Shown piece after piece: positions 25,824 to 33,526 of a DNA stretch of 64,000 nt (positions within the stretch are counted from its first letter, which is position 1; every line of letters starts with the position of its first letter). The translations under genes were made by a program, and so were the position numbers. Below the pieces are notes generated by a model. That model saw only the letters and a program-made list of their open reading frames with translations, had not been told where the DNA came from and ran no database searches. The DNA is taken from assembly GCF_014202335.1 (NCBI RefSeq), contig NZ_JACHGP010000007.1, positions 186,001 through 250,000 of the forward strand. The letters run 5' to 3'. Source of the DNA: Mycobacterium sp. AZCC_0083 (lineage in GTDB: Bacteria; Actinomycetota; Actinomycetes; Mycobacteriales; Mycobacteriaceae).

Positions 25824-27326
25824 TCAGGACTTGGCCACCACGTGACGGGTGCGGTCGTCGCGGACCGGAACGCCGTTGGGCCCACCCACACCTTGGGAGT
25901 ACAACCCGACCGAGTACGCCACGGCCTTGCCGTTGATCTCCAGTGCAGTGCGATCGATGTGGTCGATGGTGTCGGTCTTCTGGTGGTAGTTCGGGTCGTA
26001 CGGCGCTCCTGCCGTTCCGCCCCACAACTTGGCCTCTTCGGCAGTCATGTCGGACACCGCGCCGGTGAACACTCCGCCGGCGGGAATGCCCGCCCTGGTG
26101 AACCCTTCGTAGTCGGAGCTACCCGAGAAGGGAACGTCCTGTGGCGTCTTCCCCGCATTCCTGAGGTAGGCCGCCAAGGCACGTTCGATGCCAGCCGACC
26201 CCTCCGGCACCCGGGGCGGGTTCTGGTCACGGTCCAGTGGCGCCGACTGGTCGCCGTCGTAGGTGAAGTAGCCCGGATTCGGCGAGGCGATCATGTCGTA
26301 GTTCAGGTAGAGGGCGATGTCCTTCAGCGCCTCGACGTCAAGCGATTGGACGTAGTCCCCCGAGCCGAGCAGGCCGAGTTCTTCGGCACCCCAGAACCCG
26401 AACCGGACCATGTTCTTGACGTCCGGCGAACTCCCCAGCTGCACGGCGGTTTCCAGCACCGCCGCCACGCCGGAGCCGTCGTCGTTGATACCCGGCCCGG
26501 CGGGCACGCTGTCCAGGTGTCCACCGACGACCACGACGTCGTGGGGTGACCCGGTCTTGGTTTGGGCGATGACGTTGCGGGTCTTCACCGTTTTGATCCC
26601 GGCGTTGAGCTTGATCGTGGTGTCGCCTGGCCGGGCGCGTAGCCGCGCGCCGTCGGCCTTGCTGACGCTGAGGACCGGGATCTTGACATCGGTGCCCGGG
26701 CCGAGCGTGCCGAGCGACTGCTTGCCATCGCTGTTGTTCGCGACGATCAGGGCGACCGCACCGCGTTCGGCAGCGGCAGTCTGCTTGTCCGCGAACGGGC
26801 ATTTGCCGCGATCCACCAGCACCACCGCGCCAGCGACGGGCAACCCGTCGTAGTCGGCCGCGGTGCAGCCAGGGGTGTCCTCGACGCGCGCCGGCACCAG
26901 CGGTCCCCGCACACCGTCCGGCGGGGTACCCACGGTGTACTCGAGCGGCTTCGAGTCGACGATCGTGCCGCCGACGGTGAGGGTCGGTGGGTCCGCGAAC
27001 GGCAACCGCAGTTCGAATTCGGGGATCTGGACGTCAAAGCCCTTGGACCGCAACGTATCAGCGATGTAGTCGACGCTCGCCTCGTAACCGGGCGTACCGG
27101 CGGCCCGGTTCCCGCCGTTGGCGTCGGCGATCTGCTGCAACTTGGTCAGGTGTGCCATCACCGCGTCGGTGGACACTCGCTGCTCCAACGTTCCCGCGAA
27201 ACCCGACGCCTGCGACGTTGGCGTGCTGGGTTCGGCAGGCTGGGTCTCGCGACCACAGCCGTTAAGCATTGCCAGAGTGATCACGGCAGCAAGCGATACG
27301 GCGATTGCCTTCGATGTTCTCCCCAC
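25824..27326 (-). CDS. Lipoprotein M28-family aminopeptidase (LpqL-like)
   Basis: A protein of 500 residues. A lipobox LNGC ends the signal peptide at residue 24. A protease-associated (PA) domain covers roughly residues 130-235. The M28 zinc peptidase domain carries GGHLDSVPAGPGINDDGSG, FWGAEELGLLG and the final HQKTDTIDHID. It probably trims peptides outside the membrane. It is similar in plan to M. tuberculosis LpqL. Confidence 0.9.
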   Translation of the reverse strand: MGRTSKAIAVSLAAVITLAMLNGCGRETQPAEPSTPTSQASGFAGTLEQRVSTDAVMAHLTKLQQIADANGGNRAAGTPGYEASVDYIADTLRSKGFDVQIPEFELRLPFADPPTLTVGGTIVDSKPLEYTVGTPPDGVRGPLVPARVEDTPGCTAADYDGLPVAGAVVLVDRGKCPFADKQTAAAERGAVALIVANNSDGKQSLGTLGPGTDVKIPVLSVSKADGARLRARPGDTTIKLNAGIKTVKTRNVIAQTKTGSPHDVVVVGGHLDSVPAGPGINDDGSGVAAVLETAVQLGSSPDVKNMVRFGFWGAEELGLLGSGDYVQSLDVEALKDIALYLNYDMIASPNPGYFTYDGDQSAPLDRDQNPPRVPEGSAGIERALAAYLRNAGKTPQDVPFSGSSDYEGFTRAGIPAGGVFTGAVSDMTAEEAKLWGGTAGAPYDPNYHQKTDTIDHIDRTALEINGKAVAYSVGLYSQGVGGPNGVPVRDDRTRHVVAKS

Positions 27327-27407
27327 CGGCCCACGTTAGCGCGTCCGCGTGCGGTGCCGTTCACGTCGACGGGTGGACTGTGTCGACCCGGAGCCTAGGC
27401 TCGTTTC

Positions 27408-28046
27408 ATGTCGCCGAACTTGTTGAGGGCAGCCGCCGCACTGGCGATGGTTGCGGCCCTGAGCTCGTGCGGTTCAACCAGCCACGACGAACATGCCGGT
27501 CACCACCCGGCCTCTGCCTCGCAATCAGCCGACCACAATGCCGCCGATGTTGCCTTCGCCAAAGGCATGCTTCCGCATCACCGGCAAGCCGTCGACATGG
27601 CGGCGATGGTGCCGTCCAGGACCACGAACCCCGACGTGCGCATGATGGCCACGCACATCTCGTGGGATCAGCAGGCCGAGATTCTGACGATGACGGGAAT
27701 GCTCGCGCAGTGGGGTGAGCCCGTTGCGACCGACCATCCCGTTACGACCGACCACGACGAACACGGCGGTATGACGATGCCCGGCATGCCAGGCATGGTC
27801 GACGGCGTCATGCCCGGCATGGTCGACGACGCGACGATGACTCAGCTCAAGTCATTGACCGGGCCTGCCTTCGACGAGCTGTGGCTCACGTCGATGATCG
27901 ACCACCACCAGGGCGCGGTGACCATGGCCCACACCGAGATCGCCGATGGTCAGAATCCGGACGCCAAGAAACTGGCGGAGATGATCATCACCGCTCAGCA
28001 GAGAGAGATCGCCCAGATGAACAATCTGGTGAGCGCCACGGAGTGA
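27408..28046 (+). CDS. DUF305 lipoprotein with Met/His-rich insert
   Basis: A lipoprotein of 212 residues with lipobox LSSC. Two DUF305 ferritin-like helical motifs are seen: FAKGMLPHHRQAVDMAAM and LTSMIDHHQGAVTMAHTEI. Between them is a Met-rich stretch (MTMPGMPGM...VMPGMVDD) flanked by histidines, suggesting copper or another soft metal. TAGGCT lies 6 nt before the ATG, so the mRNA is probably leaderless. Confidence 0.82.
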   Translation: MSPNLLRAAAALAMVAALSSCGSTSHDEHAGHHPASASQSADHNAADVAFAKGMLPHHRQAVDMAAMVPSRTTNPDVRMMATHISWDQQAEILTMTGMLAQWGEPVATDHPVTTDHDEHGGMTMPGMPGMVDGVMPGMVDDATMTQLKSLTGPAFDELWLTSMIDHHQGAVTMAHTEIADGQNPDAKKLAEMIITAQQREIAQMNNLVSATE

Positions 28047-28059
28047 CGCGCCAAGGGTT

Positions 28060-28485
28060 TCACCTGAAGAACCTGTTGGCCGACGGGCTGTGCATCAGCA
28101 CGAGCCCGCCGACGACGGCAACGACGTGTATCGCCCGCAATGCCACCACCGCCAAGGTGGGCCCGTCGGCCGCCGCCAGGAAGGTCGCGGGCTCACCGCC
28201 CGCGACCAACCACGAAATGGGTTCCGCGAGCAGGGAAGCCATCCCGACGACGCCCAGGAGCACCGTCAATGCGAGCCGCACCCAGCGTTCGCCCTTGCGC
28301 AGCCGCACGATCAACAGAGTGACGAGTACGTAGACGACCGCGCGAATTGAAAGTTGCACGGCCACGCCGTAATCCGGGTTGGTCATCGCGTTGAGTAGTG
28401 CCTCGAGCACTCCGCATGCCACGGCCGCCAGCCAGCACCACACCGACCAACGCACGGACTGGGGCAACGGGCCGGGCACGATCAC
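28060..28485 (-). CDS. Small four-helix membrane protein
   Basis: A protein of 141 residues with hydrophobic segments SVWCWLAAVACGVLEALL, AVVYVLVTLLIV, LTVLLGVVGMASLL and ALRAIHVVAVVGGLVL. No known domain recognised. The GTG start overlaps the stop of the TetR gene by 4 bp, so the two form a regulator-membrane protein operon. Confidence 0.7.
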   Translation of the reverse strand: MIVPGPLPQSVRWSVWCWLAAVACGVLEALLNAMTNPDYGVAVQLSIRAVVYVLVTLLIVRLRKGERWVRLALTVLLGVVGMASLLAEPISWLVAGGEPATFLAAADGPTLAVVALRAIHVVAVVGGLVLMHSPSANRFFR

Positions 28486-29063
28486 TCTTCGCCGCGGGTG
28501 AGGACACCGTCGAGTAGGGCGCTGAGATAGCGGTCGGCCAGATCGGGCTCATCGGGGTCGGGAGCGTGACGGATCGCGAAGCCGATTCCGCACAGCAGGA
28601 GAATGACGTCGCCGACCGTGAGAGCTGGATGCACGGCATTGGCCGCGGCCGTCCGCTCGAGCAGGTCGCGAAGCCCGTCCTGCAACCGTTGGCGAAGCTG
28701 CTGACTCTCGGCCGAGGCGGGATTCGGATCGGTGACAGCGGCGGCGAACGCGTCGTCACGCACGTAGGCGGCCAAGGCGGTCTTCAAGAAGTCTCGTGGG
28801 CCCTGCTGCGTGGGTGGCGCTGCAGCGGCCTGTCGGATCAGGACGGTGAATTGGTCCTCGGCGAGGGCCTCGATCAGCGCTTCTGGGGTCGGAAAGCGGC
28901 GGTAGACGGTGCCGACGCCGACGTCGACTGCCTGCGCGACGGCGTTGAGCTGCAATGGTTTCCGGCTACTTGCCAGAGCCCGCGCAGCATCCATGGTGCG
29001 ACAGCGATTGCGCGCGGCGTCCTTACGCAGCGCGGGCTGCGGCGTGGCGGCCGTGTCCTTCAA
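28482..29063 (-). CDS. TetR-family regulator
   Basis: A regulator of 193 residues. The N-terminal helix-turn-helix reads RKDAARNRCRTMDAARAL, LNAVAQAVDVGVGTVYRRFPTPEALIEAL. The rest is the usual all-helical ligand domain. A TTG start was chosen because a GGAG site lies 7 nt before it; a later ATG would cut off part of helix 1. It is coupled to the small membrane protein, which may be its target. Confidence 0.8.
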   Translation of the reverse strand: MKDTAATPQPALRKDAARNRCRTMDAARALASSRKPLQLNAVAQAVDVGVGTVYRRFPTPEALIEALAEDQFTVLIRQAAAAPPTQQGPRDFLKTALAAYVRDDAFAAAVTDPNPASAESQQLRQRLQDGLRDLLERTAAANAVHPALTVGDVILLLCGIGFAIRHAPDPDEPDLADRYLSALLDGVLTRGEE

Positions 29064-29252
29064 CAGAAGTCTCCGTGTCCGGCGATCGGCGCCGAGAACA
29101 CCGCCTGCACTGCGACGCCGATGTCGACGGGCACTGCGGTGATGCGCACTCCAAACAAACAAATAAGTGTTGCCTAACCGTAGCGTGGAGGTTTGCGGCC
29201 GGAACTCCCACACGGGTCAGTCGCTGGCATCCACCGCCTACGATCAGCGACT

Positions 29253-30251
29253 ATGGACGCCAAATCGATCGTCTCCACGCCCTTGCGCCTCGCATTCGCG
29301 ACCGCAGGAGCGGCGATGTCCGCGGTCGAGGGTGGCATCGCCGTCACACGTTTCGCGGTGCAGAACGTGGAGTCCGAGGTGAAATCGGCGTTGCACGTGG
29401 AGAATTCGGATCTCACGGGTGCGCCGATGCAACCGATGCAGCCGCTACAGCGCCTGGCATCGCTACTCGAGCCAGATCGGCCGATCGGGATCGTCATCGC
29501 CCGAGGTGGACCGCTGGACCGAGTGCTGCAACCGGGTGGCGCGGTAGATCGACTAACCGAGCACGGCGGGATCTTGGACAAGCTCACTGCGCCCGGCGGC
29601 CTGCTCGACAAGCTGACCAGCGACAGTGGCATCGTCAGTCGACTGACCAGCGAAGGCGGGCCGCTCGATCGCCTCACCCGCGACGGCGGCGTCCTGGACC
29701 AGATCACCGAGAACGAAGGCGTACTCGAACGCCTGACCTCCGAGGGCGGCGTCGTCGACAAGCTCACCGCACCGGACGGAGTGCTCGAGAAGCTGATGGC
29801 CAAGGACGGCGTGCTCGACAAGCTCACCGAGCCGGACGGCGTGCTCGACAAGCTCACCGAGTCCGACGGTGTGCTCGACAAGCTGGCCCGCAGGGACGGG
29901 ATCCTCGACAAGCTCACCGCCACCGGTGGCGTGTTCGACCGGGCAGCGATTGACGGTGGACTGATCGATCAGCTGATCGGCGAGGGCGGTGCGATCGAAC
30001 GCGCCATCGCGCCGGGCGGGCCGTTGGACGCCGTTACCAAACTGACGGACGTCCTAGCGGAGCTGACGCCGAGCATCGACCACATGGGCAGCGCCGTGAC
30101 CGAGCTCGACGAGGCCGTCACGTTGATGACGACGGCAGTGGCGCCGATGAGCGACCTGGTCAACCGGCTGCCAAAGCGGATTCTGAAGAGTCGCGAGGAG
30201 CGCCGCCAAAATCACGCTCAAGGCGACGAGTCGTCGACGGGCGGCGTTTAG
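29253..30251 (+). CDS. Decapeptide-repeat protein (18 x GGxLDKLTxx)
   Basis: A protein of 332 residues. Residues 1-84 are a helical head (SIVSTPLRLAFATAGAAMSAV) with a Met/Gln/Pro stretch. Residues 85-264 are 18 gap-free copies of a ten-residue unit, consensus (G/D)GVLDKLTxP, the central copies almost identical. Residues 265-332 are helical with a basic end (KRILKSREERRQ). A -10 box TACGAT lies 8 nt before the ATG. The regular Gly-hydrophobic-Leu-Asp pattern suggests a repeat rod or solenoid. Function unknown; no signal peptide or clear membrane helix. Confidence 0.85.
   Translation: MDAKSIVSTPLRLAFATAGAAMSAVEGGIAVTRFAVQNVESEVKSALHVENSDLTGAPMQPMQPLQRLASLLEPDRPIGIVIARGGPLDRVLQPGGAVDRLTEHGGILDKLTAPGGLLDKLTSDSGIVSRLTSEGGPLDRLTRDGGVLDQITENEGVLERLTSEGGVVDKLTAPDGVLEKLMAKDGVLDKLTEPDGVLDKLTESDGVLDKLARRDGILDKLTATGGVFDRAAIDGGLIDQLIGEGGAIERAIAPGGPLDAVTKLTDVLAELTPSIDHMGSAVTELDEAVTLMTTAVAPMSDLVNRLPKRILKSREERRQNHAQGDESSTGGV
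29505..30044 (+). repeat. 30-bp coding repeat array
   Basis: Eighteen 30-bp units encode the ten-residue repeats. The units around 29770-29900 (GACGGCGTGCTCGACAAGCT core) are nearly identical at DNA level, while the outer ones have diverged. This points to recent expansion in the middle. Confidence 0.85.
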
Positions 30252-30259
30252 ACGCCGCC
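30240..30259 (+). terminator. Hairpin spanning the stop codon
   Basis: GGCGGCGT-TTAG-ACGCCGCC is a perfect 8-bp stem whose loop contains the TAG stop of the repeat-protein gene. There is no U tract, as usual in mycobacteria. It is a candidate terminator. Confidence 0.5.
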
Positions 30260-30339
30260 GCACAGTCGGTCAGGACCATACGGACGGCCCGGTGCACGGA
30301 GGGCGGGACCACTACACGATTTCGTCGCCGCGTGCAGAA

Positions 30340-30369
30340 TTCATCCACAGGCCGACATTTCATCCACAG
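30340..30369 (+). repeat. Direct repeat TTCATCCACAG x2
   Basis: Two copies of an 11-mer occur 19 bp apart in the gap before the 13E12-type gene. Each contains TCCACA, the core of a DnaA box, but the first bases deviate from the TTGTCCACA consensus. Confidence 0.5.
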
Positions 30370-30420
30370 CTCGTAATCCCTTGTGTCACTTAGGCTTCAG
30401 GCGTCACATTCTTGGCCTGC

Positions 30421-30447
30421 TTGTCGGTCGTTCGAACTAGTGTTCGG
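30421..30447 (+). promoter_or_regulatory. DNA-damage promoter: PafBC-type -35/-10 with LexA box
   Basis: TTGTCGGTC, 8 nt, then TAGTGT matches the PafBC-dependent (RecA-NDp) pattern TTGTCRGTG-N8-TANNNT except at the last -35 base. TCGAACTAGTGTTCGG, overlapping its -10, matches the mycobacterial SOS box TCGAAC-N4-GTTCGA at 11 of 12 fixed positions. The -10 ends 6 nt before the ATG, so the mRNA is leaderless. Confidence 0.75.
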
Positions 30448-30449
30448 GT

Positions 30450-31754
30450 ATGGGTTTGAGTGCGGTCCCCGACTACGAGGACCACGGAGACCACCTTCGG
30501 GTGCTCGATGCCCTCGACGCCGCGGTCGACGCACTCACCTGCCTAGACGTGAGCGCACTGAGCCACCAGCAGCTGTTGGACGTGCTGGACCGCACCGAAA
30601 CCGCCGTCCGCCGGCTGCCCGTGTCGGGGCATCAGGTGATCAACCGACTCAAGGCCGAAGCCAACCCCATCACCCTGGGCGCCACCACCATCACCAATCT
30701 GCTGGCCGACCGGTTGCGGATCAGCCGCACCGAAGCCGGCCGGCGCATCGACTGCGCCACCGACCTCGGCCCGCGGATGTCGTTGCTCGGTGAGCCGCTG
30801 GAGCCGCTGTTGCCGCGCACCGCGGCCGCGCAAGCCCGCGGCCATATCGGCGCCGAACACATCACGATCATCCGCGGGTTCTTCAGCCACCTGCCCGATG
30901 CGGTCCCCCGCGCCGAGCGCGACAAGGCCGAAGCCTCCCTGGCCCGCGTCGGGAGCACCCTCACACCCGAAGAACTCCGCCAAGCCGCCACACTGCTGCT
31001 GGCCTACCTGCACCCCGACGGCGACTTCACCGACGCCGACCGCGCCCGCAAACGCGGCATCACCGTCGGCTCGCAAGGCCCCGACGGCACGAGCCGCATC
31101 AGCGGCTACCTGGATCCGCAGGCCCGGGCCATCTGGGATGCCGTGATGACCGGCTGGGCAGCCCCCGGCAAGTGCAACCCCGACGACGACACCCCCGTCA
31201 TCGACGGCGACCCCGACCAAGCCACCATCGACAAAGATCACCGCACCCCGGCCCAACGCCGCCACGACGCCCTGGCCGCGATGGGTCAAGCCCTGCTGGC
31301 CTCCGGTCAACTCGGCACCCACCACGGCCTACCCACCACCATCGTGATCACCACCAGCCTCCACGATTTGGAAGCCGGCACCGGGCACGCCATCACCGCC
31401 AGCGGCGTCCTGCTGCCCATGGCCGACGTGATCCAGATGGCTGCCCACGCACACCCGTATCTGGCGGTGTTCGATCAGGGCACCGACATTCCGCTCAACC
31501 TGTTCCGCGCCAAGCGCACCGCCTCCCCCGGACAGTGGTTGGTGCTGGCGGCCAAACACCGGGGCTGCACCTACCCGGGGTGCACGGTCACCGCCGACCG
31601 CAGCCAAGCCCACCACGCCACCCTGGACTGGGGTGCCGGCGGACTAACCAACATCAACGACCTCACCCTGGCCTGTGGACCGCACAACCGGATCATCAAC
31701 ACCGACGGCTGGGAAACCCGACAACTCCCCGACGGCCGCACCCAATGGATCTGA
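30450..31754 (+). CDS. DUF222 / HNH endonuclease, 13E12 repeat family
   Basis: A protein of 434 residues. The large N-terminal DUF222 domain is typical of REP13E12 proteins (LDRTETAVRRLPVSGHQVINRLK). The C-terminal HNH region has CTYPGC, then AHHATLDW, GGLTNINDLTLACGPHNRI. The family is multicopy in mycobacteria, some members host phage attachment, and several are SOS-induced. Here too a damage-type promoter lies just upstream. Nuclease activity has not been shown for most members. Confidence 0.88.
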   Translation: MGLSAVPDYEDHGDHLRVLDALDAAVDALTCLDVSALSHQQLLDVLDRTETAVRRLPVSGHQVINRLKAEANPITLGATTITNLLADRLRISRTEAGRRIDCATDLGPRMSLLGEPLEPLLPRTAAAQARGHIGAEHITIIRGFFSHLPDAVPRAERDKAEASLARVGSTLTPEELRQAATLLLAYLHPDGDFTDADRARKRGITVGSQGPDGTSRISGYLDPQARAIWDAVMTGWAAPGKCNPDDDTPVIDGDPDQATIDKDHRTPAQRRHDALAAMGQALLASGQLGTHHGLPTTIVITTSLHDLEAGTGHAITASGVLLPMADVIQMAAHAHPYLAVFDQGTDIPLNLFRAKRTASPGQWLVLAAKHRGCTYPGCTVTADRSQAHHATLDWGAGGLTNINDLTLACGPHNRIINTDGWETRQLPDGRTQWI

Positions 31755-31860
31755 CCACCACACCTGCCCACCAACCGACCAACCACCAACGACTACCACC
31801 ACCCCGAACGCATGCTCACCGACCCCGACGACGACGTCGGCCCAGACGAGCAATAGGGGG

Positions 31861-33042
31861 CTACTCCCCCGCAATCAACACGTCGCGCACAACCGCGTCG
31901 GCGAGCAGACGGCCGCGGTCAGTCAGGACCAAGCGGTCGGCGTGACGCACGGCCAGTCCGTCGGACACGGCCACGCTGGCGCGGGCGGCCTCGGCGTCGG
32001 TCAGCACGCCGACCGGCAGCCCTTGGCGCAGCCGTAGCCGCAACATCACGTCCTCGGTGTGACGGTCGGCGGCAGTCAGCTCCTCGGAGTCCGCGACTGG
32101 CAGCACGCCATCGGCAAGCGATTTCGCATACGCGTTGGGGTGCTTGACATTCCACCACCGCGTCGAGCCGACGTAGCCGTGCGCACCGGGCCCGGCACCC
32201 CACCACTCCCCGCCGTCCCAGTAGCCGAGGTTGTGCCTGCACTCGCCCCCGGGACGACTCCAGTTCGACACCTCGTACCAGTCGAAGCCAGCATCGGAAA
32301 GCCGTGCGTCGAGCAATTCGTACCGGCGGGCGTTCACGTCGTCGTCGGGCGCGGCCATCTCACCGCGCCGCACCCGTCGGCCCATCGCGGTGCCCTCCTC
32401 GACGACGAGCGCGTACGCCGACACGTGGTCGACGCCTGCGTCGATTGCGGCGTCGACGGAACGAGCCAAGTCGTCGTCCGTCTCCCCCGGTGTCCCGTAG
32501 ATGAGATCGAGGTTGACGTGGTCGAACCCGACGGCGCGGGCCTCGGCCGCCGCGCGCAACGGCCGACCCGGGGAGTGGACCCGGTCCAGCGTCGCCAGCA
32601 CGTGCGGCGCCACCGACTGCATGCCAAGCGAGATCCGGGTGAAGCCGGCAGCACGCAGCTCGGCGAACAACTGCGGTGAGGTGGATTCCGGGTTCGCCTC
32701 GGTGGTGACCTCGGTCCCATCGGCCAGATCGAAGTTGTCGCGGATGGCACCGAGCACTGACGTGAGCCCGGAACTGCCGAGCAGGGACGGGGTGCCTCCG
32801 CCGACGAACACGGTCTGGACCGAGCGAGCGCCGATCCTCTCGGCGGCCATGGCGAGCTCGATGCGAAGCGCTGCGAGCCAGCCGTCTGGGTTGGCCCCGC
32901 CCAACTCAGACGGCGTGTAGGTGTTGAAGTCGCAGTACCCGCATCGGGTCGCGCAGAACGGCACATGGACGTAGATGCCGAACGGCCTGCTCGGTGTGGA
33001 TACCAGGCCAGGGAGGCTGGCACGTGCCGCGCGGACCGTCAT
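31861..33042 (-). CDS. hemW: HemW-type radical SAM protein
   Basis: A protein of 393 residues, homologue of Rv2388c. The radical SAM cluster motif CATRCGYCDF lies near residue 32. It continues with VFVGGGTPSLL, EANPES, SLGMQSV and a C-terminal HemN-like domain (RHNLGYWDGGEWWGAGPGAHGY). Once labelled coproporphyrinogen oxidase, this subfamily is now regarded as heme chaperone-like. In M. tuberculosis rpfD and Rv2390c separate it from the sulfite reductase gene; both are absent here. Confidence 0.93.
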   Translation of the reverse strand: MTVRAARASLPGLVSTPSRPFGIYVHVPFCATRCGYCDFNTYTPSELGGANPDGWLAALRIELAMAAERIGARSVQTVFVGGGTPSLLGSSGLTSVLGAIRDNFDLADGTEVTTEANPESTSPQLFAELRAAGFTRISLGMQSVAPHVLATLDRVHSPGRPLRAAAEARAVGFDHVNLDLIYGTPGETDDDLARSVDAAIDAGVDHVSAYALVVEEGTAMGRRVRRGEMAAPDDDVNARRYELLDARLSDAGFDWYEVSNWSRPGGECRHNLGYWDGGEWWGAGPGAHGYVGSTRWWNVKHPNAYAKSLADGVLPVADSEELTAADRHTEDVMLRLRLRQGLPVGVLTDAEAARASVAVSDGLAVRHADRLVLTDRGRLLADAVVRDVLIAGE

Positions 33043-33293
33043 ACCACCAAGTGTTACTCGGCCAGCGCCCGTCAAATCGCGCGGATTCCACTTGGCAGGG
33101 GTGCCGATGGGGTGCCAGCAGCGATGACATGCCTCGACAGAACCGCGATTCTGGCCTCAGGAGTGCCTTTAGCGACCAATCTGCAAGGAGATTCCATGTG
33201 TACCGAATGAGCCTCTTGGTCAAGGATCAGACAGCAATTTACTCACGCTGAGCGGAAGTTTGTCCCGGTTAGGGCCGGTGACACGGTCCGTGG

Positions 33294-33299
33294 CACAAT
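33294..33299 (+). promoter_or_regulatory. -10 box of the sirA cysteine leader
   Basis: CACAAT stands 7 nt before the GTG of the poly-Cys leader ORF, giving a leaderless start. An in-frame ATG begins inside this box and is less likely. Confidence 0.45.
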
Positions 33300-33306
33300 G
33301 GTCGAC

Positions 33307-33402
33307 GTGCTTGCCGCCATCAGCTCCACCAGCCGCGTATCGCTCGTGGCGCGGCGGCACATCGACTTCAAGCGCGTATGTAGCTGTTGCTGTCTGCCTT
33401 GA
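33307..33402 (+). CDS. Cysteine-rich attenuator leader peptide of sirA
   Basis: A leaderless ORF of 31 codons ending in RRHIDFKRVCSCCCLP, with four Cys codons in the last seven. The RRHxDxxRV...C ending is the form of leader peptides found ahead of sulfur genes in actinobacteria. Poly-Cys leaderless ORFs are known in mycobacteria to act as attenuators: ribosomes stall when Cys-tRNA is scarce and free the downstream ribosome site. It lies 124 nt before sirA. Confidence 0.85.
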   Translation: MLAAISSTSRVSLVARRHIDFKRVCSCCCLP

Positions 33403-33439
33403 CGCGCTTGATCTAGGACCCAGCCCACCCAAGTACTTT

Positions 33440-33521
33440 CAGCTGGCCCGCCGGATCTGCGCCGCCGGCCAGCCACCGGTGAACGCGCGACCCCAAGGGC
33501 CCGCTCCTCCATGAAGGGGCC
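33440..33521 (+). promoter_or_regulatory. Stem-loops between the leader and sirA
   Basis: CTGGCC pairs with GGCCAG around a GC-rich loop. Downstream, GGCCC near 33501 can pair with GGGCC at 33516-33520 and hide the AAGGGG ribosome site of sirA. A stalled ribosome on the Cys codons could shift this balance. Pairing was judged by eye. Confidence 0.45.
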
Positions 33522-33526
33522 AATCA

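Noticed and set aside
29164..29182. IdeR-like iron box between the TetR gene and the repeat protein gene
   Set aside because: Only about 13 of 19 positions match the palindrome, mostly one half-site.
29505..30044. Regular 30-bp repeats resembling a CRISPR array
   Set aside because: The repeats are contiguous, stay in one reading frame and have no spacers; they are protein repeats.
33124..33210. 28-codon ORF upstream of the sirA leader (ends SMCTE)
   Set aside because: No promoter or ribosome site fits its start, and the AAGGAG inside it would serve only a four-codon frame.
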